Source: Unio delphinus (lineage: Eukaryota > Mollusca > Bivalvia > Unionida > Unionidae). Taken from it: a DNA stretch of 64,000 bases. A program made the translations under genes and the position numbers. Positions within the stretch are counted from its first letter, which is position 1; every line of letters begins with the position of its first letter. The notes below the pieces were generated by a model, which worked only from the letters and a program-made list of their open reading frames with translations, had not been told where the DNA came from and did no database searches. The stretch lies in assembly GCA_029339505.1 (NCBI GenBank), contig JAQISU010000094.1, forward strand, positions 8,104,001 to 8,168,000, given 5' to 3'. Positions 35,600 through 47,914 of the stretch are shown in pieces.

Positions 35600-38080
35600 A
35601 CTAAGCCTGGCATGACACACTTTCTTACACTTGGCTACAATTCCATCCAAACTGTTAGCACTCTTCTGAATCTCATTAGAATCTTTGTTAGTTTGCCATT
35701 TAACCCCAAATTACTTATCCAAATTTGCAAACGACGTTTTGTCCAAGTCTTGATGTATCTTGATTTCAAGGTCACATGCACTGTTTATTTGGCTACAATC
35801 AGAAATGAACACAATAATGGAAGCTAACGTTCTGATGTACCCTTATAAAAACCACATGTACATCTCTGGATCTTTCTGTCTCTGAATTCAGTCATTGTAA
35901 ATTTCATCACATTTTCCCACCCAAGATGCTAGTCGAAGTCTTTGAACTTGCCACCCAGCTATTGCAACATGTTCTTTTGGTGTACTATTAAATACAGCAG
36001 GCACATCTGGCGGTATATTAAACACTCAGTTCTGTCGTTGTAAATATCAGCACAGATAAAATTATAAAGTAATAACATATTCTCATTCAGTAGGTTATTG
36101 AAGTAGGACTGGCAAATCTTTGAATTTGCCACCCAGCTATTTTCATGCATATGGATTACTCCTGCATGGGTGATTTTCTGCATCCCAGATCAAATATTTG
36201 CATCCAGATACGCGTAATTAAGCATTTTCAAGATCTCTGTGGATAGACAAAGACAGCTTGTGGTTCCACTTGCCATTATTAGATCTGTTATCAGAACACC
36301 AGAGTATGTGCAAATTTGATATTGGTGTTTGTAGGGACCACTTGGTATAAAGTGTCTGGTCTCTCCTTGACAATAAAGTTCTGACCTTAAATACCAGTGC
36401 ATAAGGTCCCAAAATGGATTGCAAAGCTCTGGTGACCTGTAACCCCACACCACTCTCCTTTTAGGGGTAGGTCACCATCACTGAGTTGTGAAACAGGACT
36501 AGCATATGTGGAAAAAAGATGAATTTTCTATGCAAGGAGATAATAATTATATGGCTTTCATTTCTGAAAGGCTGATGAAAGAAGCACTCTCCTCTGGTCT
36601 CCAACGCCACTGACTGTTGTGGAATGGGGCAACAGGTTTTTTTTTCCACCACCATCACCATATAAATTGGCTTCAATACAGACCATAATGTCCAGTTGGT
36701 GTGTTCTAGGGTATGGCTATCCTAGGATATTCTCAGTTCTGCCATTAAAGCAAAAGCCGTTTTATCTTGCACAATGTAAGCAATCAGATTTGGGGTGTAT
36801 CTGACCCAGAAGGGTCATCTGCAGTGGACACATGAAGCAGTTGCCAAGGTATAACAGATGCATTGAGAAAGCAGAGAAGTTGTAAAAACTCTCTCTAAAA
36901 TTCACTAACATGGTATGCTAGACAATCTATGCAGTGCACTTTTGCAGGAGGCGAACAGTGTTGGGACAAGTAAAAACTTCTATATGTAGATGGATAAAAA
37001 GCTGTGATGGAGTGACATTTACTTTCAGATGAAGATGGACAAAAAGCTTTAATGGAGTGAAATCTGACTTCTCCATGTCCATAAGAAAACTCTGTTGAGA
37101 CAAAAGGGACGGTACAGGACATTTACCTTACCATATGTTTTTGATGGATGCCGTCAACAAACATTGTTAACAGCTGTTGAAGAGATCAACCTGAACAAGG
37201 TGATAACACAGTCAGAGGTCTACATTAAGGTACGGGGACAGAGATTGTGTCCCTAACTGGACTATACAAAACTGGTACATAGTTTCAGGAGATGTAATAG
37301 GTAAAGGAACTTGTATGAAGCTATATGGATGAGGATAAGAAAGCAGATATTGTTCAAAATCAAGAATGATTGTGATCGCATCTCTCTTCATGGAAAACTT
37401 TAAGTCTGGCTTTTATTACAGCAATGGTAGGTCCAGTTAAAGCATTCCATTGGTTTTAGGAAATTGGAAAAAACCAGTAAAAACCTTGAGAGTTTGTCCT
37501 GATAAATATCTCTACCAGCTGCTTGGCAAAAAGAGAGCAAATCTTCGTCAGTCAAATATCTGCCTTCTCAGAATTAGTCAAGATCTTGTCATGGAAGAGC
37601 AACACAAAATGGAAGGGGTCAAGGTTGAAAAAAATCAATATCTGTTATGGAAAAAGGCAGATCAAAATCAGATATGGCACCTACTGGCACACAGTCACTG
37701 CATGTAGGTGGCAGAGGCAAAGAGATGATTAGGAGGCTCGTGGAGGAGAAACTTCCTCTCCAATGTATTATGTTGTTTGCAAAACTGAGAGGCCTGTTGC
37801 TTCTAAAGTCTGACTAAGGACAAAATGACTGTAGCTGTTTTTAGTCTCTTCTTCTGCCTATAATTGTTTCTCCACAGAGGATGCAACAAATGTGTGAAAA
37901 ACAAAAGAAAAAGAAAATGTGAACATCCTCAATGAGACTGCCAAGCAGCAAGGGAGAGCCAAATGGTAATAAATGGTATGGTTTGTGTGAGATTGAGTGA
38001 ATGAAGGCAGTTAGGTCAGCACAAAACTCCATGCACCCTATGGGCACTCTGGCCCTGCTCAGTCTTGTGAAGGTCATAGA
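35600..38080 (-). mobile_element. DIRS-like (tyrosine-recombinase) retrotransposon relic 1
   Basis: Minus-strand frames, much broken, carry RT/RNase H-like blocks in the expected order. FTPLKLFVHLHL and FREFLQLLCFLNASV lie near 37060-36850, WRPEESASFISLSEMKAI near 36615-36540, LVLFHNSVMVTYP near 36510-36465, and GYRSPELCNPFWDLMHWYL near 36450-36385. The last three resemble the DIRS/Ngaro RNase H region (acidic Glu, then TDN...YINKQGG.RSP.LC). The region between 36180 and 35600 should hold the recombinase but is too decayed to read with confidence. The boundaries are guesses. Confidence 0.55.
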
Positions 38081-39206
38081 ATGACCAGAAGAAACTTGGG
38101 AGATAAGTCCACAGAAGCTTTTATGTCATTTTATGAAGAAGGCGTTTCATCTGTAACTAAAACAATAATCAGTGGTGGAGTGGGTGGGAGGGGGTGGAGT
38201 GGCTGTAACAAAAGCCTTTCTGTAATAAAGGCACATCCAGAGCAGTTTTTTCTTCCACCTGGAACTTACCTATAAAGTGATGGTCACTGATAGTAAAATC
38301 TGATGACTCTTCACACGGGCATCCCGACTAAGTTGGCTCATGATGCAGTGTAGATCAGGACATAACTATGTGTTAGAGCAGTGGTAATTACCTGGGTAAG
38401 TTTTTAACTAGATTTTTGAAGTGCAAAATTTTCTATAATTTGTGCAAGTTCACACTTTATATATATGTTGTTTCTGCTTGTGATTACCTGGTAGCAGCAT
38501 AGGTCATGTATTACAGAGACCTAAATAAGGATTTACTGACCATTTTATCCCTAGCTGATTAACTTTTTGCATGTCTCTCTCTTCTCTTCAAATTCTTGCA
38601 TATGACTATATGCCCTCCCCATTCTGCATTTTGTGCATTCAGTCATTACTATGTACCTGAAGTGACGACAAAACTAATATTTAACTAATTAATAAGAATA
38701 ATGACCAGAAAAGGTGTAGATTATGTAATTAACTATATGCATAACACAATGCACTGTCTCTTATAAAAATGCATAAATGCTAAGTATCAACAATATCACA
38801 TGCAATTACAAGGTCAAAGACAAAATCTACCAAAAGCATAAAATACACAAACTTGCCAATGAAAAATGAAAATAAACTTAATGGTAACAATGCTTTAATG
38901 ACAATCAAAATTTCAGTATGATACCAACTGTATAGATGGAAAGAAGAAAATAATAGTGAAATCTAATGGATATACAGGAGGCAATATGATGCTGATATCA
39001 CAGCCAAAGCTTCAACTGAAGAGCATCTGATGTGCAGCTAGTGACAAGGGAGGTAATTGTAATATTCTTTGGAAGAGTCTCTTCACATATGCTATTTTTA
39101 TATCCAATTTGTCAGAGGTAGAAAAGTATTTTGAAAAAAACTTTTTTAGAAGTTCAGATTTAAGATAATGGAGTTTTATTTCCTTATGTTATTCTGAGCC
39201 AGTAAT
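38081..39206. other. No recognised feature
   Basis: Unique-looking AT-rich DNA. A short motif AAGGGAGGTAATT at about 39047 is of a kind I associate with mollusc repeats. Confidence 0.35.
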
Positions 39207-39593
39207 GTGTTCCATGGAGAAATAAAATCTCGTATCTATGAACTGGTCAAGTGTGATATAGGATTTTATGTTCAGGGTGGCAAAGAGTTCCAGGCAGAGA
39301 CCGTTCTTGTTCAGTCTGTTCTTTCTTTCCTTTCAATCTCAGAAAATAATGACCTGACACGAGTACACTCTGTAACAGAATCATTAAATTCCTTTTTCCC
39401 TCCTTTATATAAATTTCAAACAATACCTACCTGCGTCTGTGCAATATTTTGTAATTTGGAAAAAGTGTTGTCAACATTGAATACAATGTTAAATCGATGT
39501 AATTTTTGGGATAGAGCAATCTGCAATCTACAAAAGGATTACCAGTGGAATGATTCTGACTCCACACTGGTAAAAGATACTTCAGTTACATGA
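39207..39593 (+). other. Open frame of 128 codons, unidentified
   Basis: This is the longest non-repeat, non-transposon open frame in the intergenic region. It starts at an ATG and encodes a mixed-composition sequence with no motif, signal peptide or membrane segment I recognise. No convincing splice sites, Kozak context or partner exons were found. It could be chance or a transposon fragment. Confidence 0.15.
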
Positions 39594-39599
39594 ACACTG

Positions 39600-39715
39600 T
39601 ATTCACCATGCAAGATACATCAAACCTCAACAATTAAAATAAAATGGACACAAAACTGCAAGATACATAAAACCTTGACAATTAAAATAAAATGGACACA
39701 TGGACACAAAACTGC
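39600..39715. repeat. 48-bp tandem repeat, about two units
   Basis: CAAGATACAT, AACC and ACAATTAAAATAAAATGGAC recur at about 39610 and 39658. 39716-40365 is AT-rich with an (AAC/AAT)n tract at about 40107-40145. Confidence 0.75.
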
Positions 39716-40363
39716 AATGACCTAAGACCATAATCATATAAATGTCCAGCTTAATTTATAGCCTTTGTTGTTCCTTTCTTTTTTCTCTCTATCATTATAT
39801 ACCAAACATTAAATAGTCAAACTGTCGGAATAAATATGATATTTTTTATCAGGATAATATTCAATACACAACCAATAAGAGAACCAACTTTTTAAAACAA
39901 TAAGTAAAACAAGGAAAACATTCATATTAGTAGAAAATGTGATAAATTTTAAATCATCATGAAAACATATTAGCCATTATTTTTAAATATTATTTGTTAT
40001 TACCTGTAGTTTACAATGACTTTATTAATGTTTTCTGAATGTAATGATTACTGATTCCACATGTACATATATATTATAGTTATTTCAATCTTTAATAATA
40101 ATGATAACAACAACAACAATAATAATAATAATGTTAATAATAATACTGTCTAGAATAATTATTTTTAATTGTTAATCAAACTGAAAACATCTTATTTAAA
40201 AGTGAATTTTAACAGGAAACATTATGAATTTATGTCATAAAGCTTTATTATGTCATGCTTGGCATATGATATACCAAATGGATTAACAATTCATACTCAA
40301 GTGTTGTTCATCTCCATCTTATTTTAACTGTTGCTGTTGTGTTCTTTGGTATCTTTCCTGTTG

Positions 40364-40365
<2 letters not shown>

Positions 40366-40420
<55 letters not shown>

Positions 40421-40445
40421 GACTTTGTATAGCACCTAATCTTTA
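40366..40445 (-). mobile_element. Lone 3' end of the L2-like LINE with (TAA)n tail
   Basis: A (TAA)n run of about 50 bp is followed by TGAGGACTTTGTATAGCACC, the complement of the 3' end seen at 44240-44270 and 8845-8872. Only the last few tens of bases of the LINE are present. 40446-40970 shows nothing further. Confidence 0.75.
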
Positions 40446-40971
40446 CAGTCCATACATTTGATCTATTGCAAATATCGCAATCATCCGATCTGACTCTGGC
40501 ATAACATCATTATCATATGTCAGACTGCTTAACTGATTTGCTATAAAAGATTTCAATTTTAAGAGGATATAGAGTCTATCTGAGAATATATAGTACAGCT
40601 ATGTTTTGGAAATAGGGTAGTTTTAAAACAGCATACTAGCCAGCAATCCCAACATTTTTTCCAAAATCAACTAGTATTGCAGAACTAATAACTTATGGTC
40701 ATGTAGTATATACAAAGTACTACATGATATGTGGCACAATGGAACAAAATACAGAAAATGGCACCAAAAACATAACTGTCCTGGTCGATGTCTTACACTT
40801 CAAAGAATCAGCAACATTGTTGGAAGCAAGAATATTCTAAGATTTCTCCATCTGTCATAGTCAGAGTTTCCTGACCCTTGCCACCCCATTTTTGATAAAG
40901 TTGGACATTCAGAGGAAACTCAGACATCACTCTGGAATCAAACACTGCACTCGCCATTGTTGAGGGGGGTG

Positions 40972-41035
40972 GGGTGTGATTTGGATTTTAAATACAGCTT
41001 TAACAATTTTCCAGTCATTTCCAGGGGTCATGCTA
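40972..41035 (-). mobile_element. SINE family B, 3' fragment
   Basis: GTGTGATTTGGATTTTAAAT and the following CAGCTTTAACAATTTTCCAG match the 3' end of the family B copies at 10667 and 48225. The head is missing. Confidence 0.6.
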
Positions 41036-41082
41036 CCAGGCGAAGTGGGTGACTAAGTTGCCTAAAGAATGGACACTTTCTA

Positions 41083-41305
41083 ACACAGGAGTCTCAGTCT
41101 GACGTTTTATCAATAAAGTACGGCGAAATTTCTGACAACATGAATAACCCTTATCGGTAATATTATTATTCATGTTGTCAGAGATTTCGCCGTACTTTAG
41201 TGATAAAACGTCAGACTCATGTGGTTGTTTATATTACCGATAAGGGTAATTCATGTTGTCAGAGATTTCGCAGTACTTTATTGATAAAAGTCAGGCTCCT
41301 GTGGT
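41083..41305. mobile_element. Fold-back / palindromic element with three arm copies
   Basis: Arm 1 (about 41085-41160) contains GACGTTTTATCAATAAAGTA and GACAACATGAATAACCC. Its reverse complement appears twice: at about 41166-41215 and, longer, at about 41233-41303. Arm 1 and arm 2 can fold into a hairpin with a stem of about 48 bp and a loop of about 20 bases; arm 1 with arm 3 forms the outer inverted repeat with CACAGGAG ends. There is no coding capacity. Consistent with a fold-back or MITE-type element; its superfamily is unknown. Confidence 0.8.
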
Positions 41306-41715
41306 TCTAGTGTTGTAGCAAAATGTATTCATCAAGCCAGCATCAAGCATAGTTTTGATATCAAGTATGCTGACAAACTCTTGCACATTCACAAGCATAT
41401 GTTTTCATAGCATCCAATGAAGATATATGTGTTTGACAGCCAGAAGGAGCTAACAGGCAATACTAACTCGTAATAGATGGCAAATTTAATTTCCAGTAAA
41501 TTCAGCACTAAATCGTGTATATTACTTCCGCCCAAAGTCTAAACGTAACGGAAAGATTCGAGATTAGCAAATGTGGCGTATTTAATGAGATCAATGTATG
41601 AAGGACAACGAAATGTCGTCCGGACTTTTGGAATCACTCGAATGAAGTACCGTTGTTATTGATGGATATATCTGTTGCTATGCATCTGTTTTGATAACAC
41701 GTATTTTTATTATTC

Positions 41716-41765
<50 letters not shown>

Positions 41766-42914
41766 TTAACAATGAACCCCTACTTGAAAGAAAACCTTTT
41801 GGGTAGAATAATAATTTGGTGTGTTGTCCTCTTTTGATAACTTCCTCTTAAATGATCATTTTTTTGTTGCTGAAATGGTCATCATGGAAGACATATTTAA
41901 CTGTAATGTAATTACTTTTGTTAACATATTTCTATCTCTTTATCAATGACCTGAGACTTAGTTCAGATTTGTCATTGCTTTATTTGTTAATATCCAGATA
42001 AAAGATGGTGAACAAACTTTTCTTATATACAGAAATATAAATCAACAAAACAATTTCTTGCTATCATTTACTTACTATCTTCTTTTGCATCGTTTTCAAA
42101 TTAGTTGTTTTTAGCTTAATGGAGTTGTTTGACTGCCTCACTTTCGATTATATTCTTTTACAACAGTTGTTCCAATTTATAATATTTCCTTTTGAACTGT
42201 CATTAAGGCTTATTTACTTAGTCTATTCTAATTGGATGATTCAAATTAGTTTAATGTACAATGTGAAATAAACACCTCTCCCAATGACTCACAAAACTAG
42301 TACACTTCTCTCTTTGTTAGCAACTATATTCACTTAGAAATCCAATCCAACAGCAAACTGCACAGACCCAGATCTGTCATTTCCCAATGTAATGGAAGAT
42401 TAGGGTTTATGCAGAATGTTAGAAGTCATCAGTAGAACAAACAATATAGACCCTGATCTACTAGCATATAATGCAATGGCATATAAGGGTTTATGCTGTT
42501 TGCAGTTGGGTTGACTTACAACTATGTATATATGGTATATAATATAGGTATCCTATATATGCCATTCAACTCACATTCTATATATGCCATTCAACTCATA
42601 TTTATTCAATACGAATATCATTTCAGAAATAATTTTTTGTCCATCATAATATCAAATATTTACATATCTAAACACACTGTACCATAACGAAAAATAGCCA
42701 GGCATACAATAAAGTAGCCATTGATTTTAAGGTTAAAATTTGTAGACAAAACACACATGTACATGTATTAGGTACCAAAAATAGGTGAAGACTGAGAAAA
42801 AAAAATCTAGATAAATTACATACATGTTGGCATACTAGCATGCCACTACACAGACCAAAGAAATAAGTTTCAATTTAACCCTTTAATGTAGGACAATATA
42901 GGACTTATAGAAAC
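41306..42914. other. (TTA)n microsatellite and otherwise unremarkable DNA
   Basis: A (TTA)n tract of about 57 bp lies at 41709-41765. Two short direct repeats (TATATATGCCATTCAACTCA) lie at 42552 and 42578. No gene is visible. Confidence 0.6.
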
Positions 42915-43422
42915 TGTACATTGGAATATGGTTGTTGTTCATTTGACTATGTTTGTTGTTCATTTGGCTATGTTTGTTGTACATTGGAATATGTTTGTTG
43001 TACATTGGAATATGTTTGATATACATTGAAATATGTTGTACATAGGACTATGTTTGTTGTACATGTACATATATGTTTGATTTACATTGGAGTATGGAAT
43101 ATGTTTTATATACATTGGAATATGTTTTATATACATTGGAATATGTTTTATATGCACTGGAATATGTTTTATATACATTGAAATGTTTTATATACATTGG
43201 AATATGTTTTATATACATTGGAATATGTTTGATATACATTGGAATATGTTTTATATACATTGGAATATGTTTTATATACATTGGAATATGTTTTATATGC
43301 ACTGGAATATGTTTGATATATATTGAAATGTTTTATATACATTGAAATATGTTTTATATACATTGGAATATGTTTGATATACATTGGAATATGTTTTATA
43401 TACATTGAAATATGTTTGATGG
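42915..43422. repeat. 22-bp minisatellite, about 22 units
   Basis: The unit is TTGGAATATGTTTTATATAC plus A, with a left-edge variant TTGTTGTACATTGG (and TTGTTCATTTGG). Several frames are open for 70-90 codons because of the period; none looks like a gene. Confidence 0.92.
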
Positions 43423-43488
43423 TTACTTCACAAAAAGTAGAGCATTAAATTAAGCTACTGGAAAAATGTGCATGCATGTATGTATATT

Positions 43489-43576
43489 TCTTTGTTTGTA
43501 TGTATGTATGTATGTATGTACATGTATGTATGTATGTATGTATGTATGTATGTATGTATGTATGTATGTATGTATT
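43489..43576 (+). repeat. (TATG)n microsatellite
   Basis: About 20 TATG units, interrupted once by ACATG. 43577-44230 is AT-rich without recognised features. Confidence 0.92.
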
Positions 43577-44230
43577 CTTTAGAATGAGTATTTGTATATT
43601 ATCATATTCATTCCAAACAATGTTTAAAAATATATATGCAAACAATATTTCTTATACTATTTTCCATTTTCTCCCTCTTTTCCTAACTATTGCTTTTGTT
43701 TCATTTTAATTTGTATTCATTTTAGTCATAGGGTTGAAATATTGTATCAATATTTATGTACAGCACACATGTGTCACGTCTTTATGTTAGTTACAAATTA
43801 AAAAATAAAAGAAAAAGCCTCTTGCTAATGAACTTTTTTCATCCAAATAAAACTATATTTTATAATATTGTAATTGCATCTACATGGGACCTTTTTGAGA
43901 CATCTGACTAGTTTTTGATAAAGTTTAAAAACAATTTATTATATTAAAATATTGTTCATTAATCTTGCTATATATTAAATTTATACCATAAACAATTCAA
44001 AATATATTGTATGGCACATTTTTTGGAACCATTTAAATTGTTTAAATTCAAAAAATGTGGCAAATTGATCACACATGATTTATTTCAAAATACATGCAAT
44101 GGTATCCAAGATTGATGGGACTAGAATATTGTAAAATTTCCTGTTGTGGTTTTTCTCGATTTGTTTATTTTAGCCAGTCATTAATTTAGACACAAAGCCA
44201 CAGCTCTTTAGCTAAACATGTAATAGGGAT

Positions 44231-45705
44231 CATAATAATAATAATAATGAGGACTTTGTATAGCGCCTACCGTAATCCTTAGAAGCTCTAAGTGCTTTAC
44301 AACAATTCATTCCACATCGCCGGGCCCTGGTTTGCAAAAGAACGTTGTCCATATGACTTCATTTTCATAGTGGAAACAATGAGTATACAATTGTCAGAAG
44401 AGGAGCGTAAGTATCTTGCTGGTGTATACACATGGGTGAGGCCGGATAGGTATGTTGGACTGGAGTCTGTCATTGAAACATAGCACAGAGAACAAATTCT
44501 GTGTTTGATTCTGTATCGAATGGATAGCTAGTGTAGGGTACAGAGCAGTGGTGAGGTGTGTTCTGATCGAGGTACTCTTAAGATGATCCAAGCAGCTATG
44601 TTTTTAACTTTTGAAGTTTCTGGAGTAGATATTGTGATGAACCCGACAGAATTGAGTTACAATAGTCCAGTCTTGAAAGTACTAATGAACACACAAGTGT
44701 TTTATTGGCATCAACTGAAAGATATTTTGCAAATGGAACTGATGCATCTCAGTTCAAGATATGCAGCCTTGCATATGTTCATGACATGTTGTTGCAATGC
44801 AAGAGTACTGTCCAGAGTAAGACCTAGGTTTCAAACTGACTGTGAAAATTTAATGTTGGTGTTGCTGATATTTATTGTCTGAGGTAAAGGATGTTGAATG
44901 AGAAAGTCTTTGTGTTGTGATCAGAATAGCCTGTTTTATCATCATTCATCTGCAGCTTGTTACATGTCATCCATGATTTCACATCAGAAATGCACCTCTC
45001 TACTCCATGGACGGTAGCATCAACTTCAGTTGAGTGGCTAGACTTGTATATTTGGGTGTCATCAGCGTACAATTGGTGAGACACAGGGGGATGATCTATG
45101 ACACTTGAGAGTAGCTGAGTGTACAGAATGAAGAGAACAGGACCAAGAACAGACCCCTGTGGAACACAACAACATAGATCAACTGGGCTGTAATGTATTC
45201 CATTTGCAGATACAATTTGTGTCCTGTTGACTAAGTAGGACTTGAACCACTGTAAGGCTATATTCTAAATGCCAAATACAGAGTTGGAGACGGTGAAGTA
45301 ATATATCATGGTCTATTGTGTCAAATGCTGCAGACAAATCAAGAAGAGTGAGGACTGTAATCTTTCCACTATCCAAAGCAGAGCAGAGAGAATGTCATTG
45401 AATACTTTCATAAGAGTTATTTCAGTACTGTGGCAACGGCGATATGCAGACTGTACATTGCTAAAAAGACTGTATGAATTCAAAGGAGATACAAGTTGGG
45501 TTAGAACAACTTTTTCTAAGATTTTTTTTATATGAATGGAAGATTAGAAACTGGGCGGTAGTTCTTTAAATAGTTGTGGTCAAGTGTTGGTTTCTTCAGC
45601 AGAGGCTTTACAATAATGGCAGTTTTGAAAAATGATGGTAATTCCCCTGATGAGAGAGAGATATTAATAACATCAGTTAGTGAAGGCAATATCATAATAC
45701 ATAAG
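44231..45705 (-). mobile_element. L2/CR1-like LINE, 5'-truncated, copy 2
   Basis: Minus-strand RT fragments: ELPSFFKTAIIVKPLLKKPT near 45640, NYRPVSNLP near 45550, LDLSAAFDTIDHDILLHRL near 45340, and the catalytic LYADDTQIY near 45070. The 3' end is GGCGCTATACAAAGTCCTCA followed by (TTA)n at 44233-44250. A premature stop and frameshifts disable it. 45706-46089 holds only AT-rich DNA. Confidence 0.88.
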
Positions 45706-46089
45706 ATACAGTGATGCCAGCTCCAATATAATTTAAACATGTAACTTCTTACTTTTGTTGTTAGTGAACAAAAAGAGAATAAATTCAACCATGCTTTATT
45801 AAAAAAAATGCAACATGTTCCTGAGAATTTATATTTTTATAGTGATTCAGGACCATACCTATCAATGCATAAGTGGGTATGAGAACATTGACAAATAGTT
45901 TCCTAAGGATTTTGTTTGTTTCTGCTCGGTACCAATCATGTTTTAATACTGCCTTTTCTTTTATGCCATCTTTATGTATTTTAAGGTAAACTGTTTTTAT
46001 AAAATCAATGCAGTATTGGTCAAATAGATCAGTTTGTTGGTATCCATTAGTCTTGAGAGAAAATGTAAGTGCACCCATGAGAGATATCC

Positions 46090-47066
46090 CTGTCCCTGGT
46101 TGTGCACAGTGTCTGTAGTGGCTATGTTGCTGAACATGGGGGTGCCAGTCCTAGCTGCACTTGAAAGTTGAGTCTGGTGTGTGCTGGAGCTGTTTCTTCT
46201 TCCTCTGAGATTGCTTTTCATCAGCTAGCAAGCGTAGCTTGTCCTTACTGGCTTTCAAACCAGTGATCAGAGTTTAGTGTCGCAAACATAATTTTATGCC
46301 CAGTCTTTCCCAGAGATCATACTACTGCAATAAACATTGGTAAAAAAATTGAAATTTTAGTGTCGCCAGCTGAGCCTGTCTAGAGCAAGCTCTTCCCAGG
46401 TGTTGACAAATCGATGTCAAGGGCTTTCATGTCGCGCTTGCAGACATCCTTGAAGCAGATATGTGGCCGTCCAATTGACCTTTTGCCACAGGCATGTTCC
46501 GAATAAAGGTCTTTGTGGATCCATCCATCATCCATCTGATTTACATGGCCCAGCCATCTGATGCGCTGTTGGCGGAGGAGTGTGACCATGCTAGGAATCT
46601 TGGCACACTCCAGCACATTGCTGTTTGTTACTTGATCACTCCAGGTGATCCCGAGTATGCGTCGGAGATATCGCATGTGAAAGGCACTCAGTTGTTTCTC
46701 TTGTGAGGTGTGCAGAGTCCAGGTTTCACCAGCATACAGGAGAGTGCTTAGCACACAGGCATGGTACATGGAGATCTTAGTGGTCAGGGTCAGCATGCTG
46801 TTGTTCCATACTCTCTATGACAACTTGGAAAGAGCTGTTTATGCCTTTCCACTCTGCTTATTGAGTTCAGCATCGAGCAATAGGTCATTGATGATGGTAG
46901 AGCCGAGGTACATGAACTGACTGACTACCCCAAGTTTGTAGCTGTTGATAAAAATGTTTGGAGGGTCTGCATTCTGAACCATCACATTTGTTTTCTTTAG
47001 GCTGATGGTCAGCCCATACTCACTGCATGCTCTCCACACAGTTGATGGATCCAAGGGAAAGGACAA
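46090..47066 (-). mobile_element. Non-LTR LINE 3' half (post-RT region), interrupted by a small insertion
   Basis: The minus strand reads from the end of the RT (SLKKTNVMVQNADPP near 47010; FMYLGSTIINDLLLDAELNK near 46900) into YHACVLSTLLYAGETWTLHT near 46755 and RIRWLGHVNQMDDGWIHKDL near 46560. These are the same blocks as in the LINE at 5192-7082 (RWLGHVRRMD, KDVCK.DMK). After an insertion at 46284-46355 the coding sequence resumes (LKASKDKLRLLADEKQSQR near 46250-46190). Confidence 0.85.
46273..46366 (-). mobile_element. 72-bp insertion with 11-bp target duplication
   Basis: TTTAGTGTCGC occurs at 46273-46283 and again at 46356-46366, flanking about 72 bp inside the LINE. The insert contains CTCTGGGAAAGACTGGGCAT on the minus strand. 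A related sequence lies at 47117-47200 in the opposite orientation. The duplication length suits target-primed insertion of a short retrotransposed piece; the parent element is unknown. Confidence 0.65.
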
Positions 47067-47116
47067 TCCGATACATCATGATATGTCCAACAGATGTGTT
47101 TAATTATAATGTCATA

Positions 47117-47200
47117 AAAATTTCCATTTTTTTTACCAATGTATGTTGCATTAGAATGAACTCTGGGAGAGACTGGGCATTAAATTATGTTTGCAACTTG
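47117..47200 (+). repeat. Second, inverted copy of the 72-bp insert sequence
   Basis: ACTCTGGGAGAGACTGGGCA and TTTTTTTTACCAATGTATGT match the reverse complement of 46284-46355 at roughly 85% by eye. The two copies flank most of the LINE fragment as an inverted pair. Confidence 0.7.
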
Positions 47201-47289
47201 TGTTTCTTATAAATAACTAAATAGAAAAAAATAAAATTTTATCAATTACAGTGAGTCATGTGAAAGAAAACAATAGTCAACAAAAAGTA

Positions 47290-47660
47290 AATGAGACCTT
47301 TGGAAATGTTTTGAAATTTACAACTTGGCCATAAATCAGCCACATGGGCTTTGCTTTAAAAGTCTGCCATAAATCAGATACAATGGCTTTCTGTTCACAA
47401 GTCTGCCATATATCAGCCACATGGGCTTTCAGTTTACAACTCTGCTTAAGTCGGCGACAGGCTTTGGAAATCTTTTGGAATTTACATATCATCCATAACT
47501 TCGCTGCACATGCTGTGTTCTGATCTCAATAATTATGTTATATACATCTTTTGTAAATTCTGATAAACTTTTAAACACTTATTCACAAATTATTTTATGT
47601 TATATACATCTTTTGTAAATTCTGATAAACTTTTAAACACTTATTCACAAATTATTTTAT
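47290..47660. repeat. Two short tandem repeats (about 60 bp and 66 bp)
   Basis: At 47320-47450 a unit of about 60 bp (GCCATAAATCAGCCACATGG, GGGCTTT...) occurs three times. At 47533-47660 a 66-bp unit with TTATATACATCTTTTGTAAA and ACACTTATTCACAAATTATT occurs twice, almost identically. 47661-47914 has nothing recognised. Confidence 0.8.
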
Positions 47661-47914
47661 GGGCAACCAGTGATGGTATTTTTTTTCCATACATTTTTAT
47701 GTGCTGACCCTTACTAGAGGATATATAATTAATCAAGTGTGTGGGGAGAGGGAGCAAATACATGCCAGCGAGTCATATTAAATGATTTTGGACCATTTGG
47801 GACTATAGCTATGTATAACTATAAATTTTGTCCAAAGGTTCAACACTCCAAACTTTCAAAAGCAATCAGTCATAAACATCTTTTTTTCTCTGTTTTCTTT
47901 TTATTCTGGTTGAC

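Noticed and set aside
35600..38080. Host gene with the minus-strand open frames at 36190-36453 and 37841-38077
   Set aside because: No exon-like boundaries. The blocks fit a decayed DIRS-like polyprotein better.
42915..43422. Open frames of 70-90 codons rich in Ile, Tyr and Cys
   Set aside because: Products of the 22-bp array and its shifting frames on both strands.
46273..47200. A TIR-bounded DNA transposon formed by the inverted pair
   Set aside because: Only one copy has a target duplication, placed on both sides of that copy alone, so these are two separate insertions and not the ends of one element.
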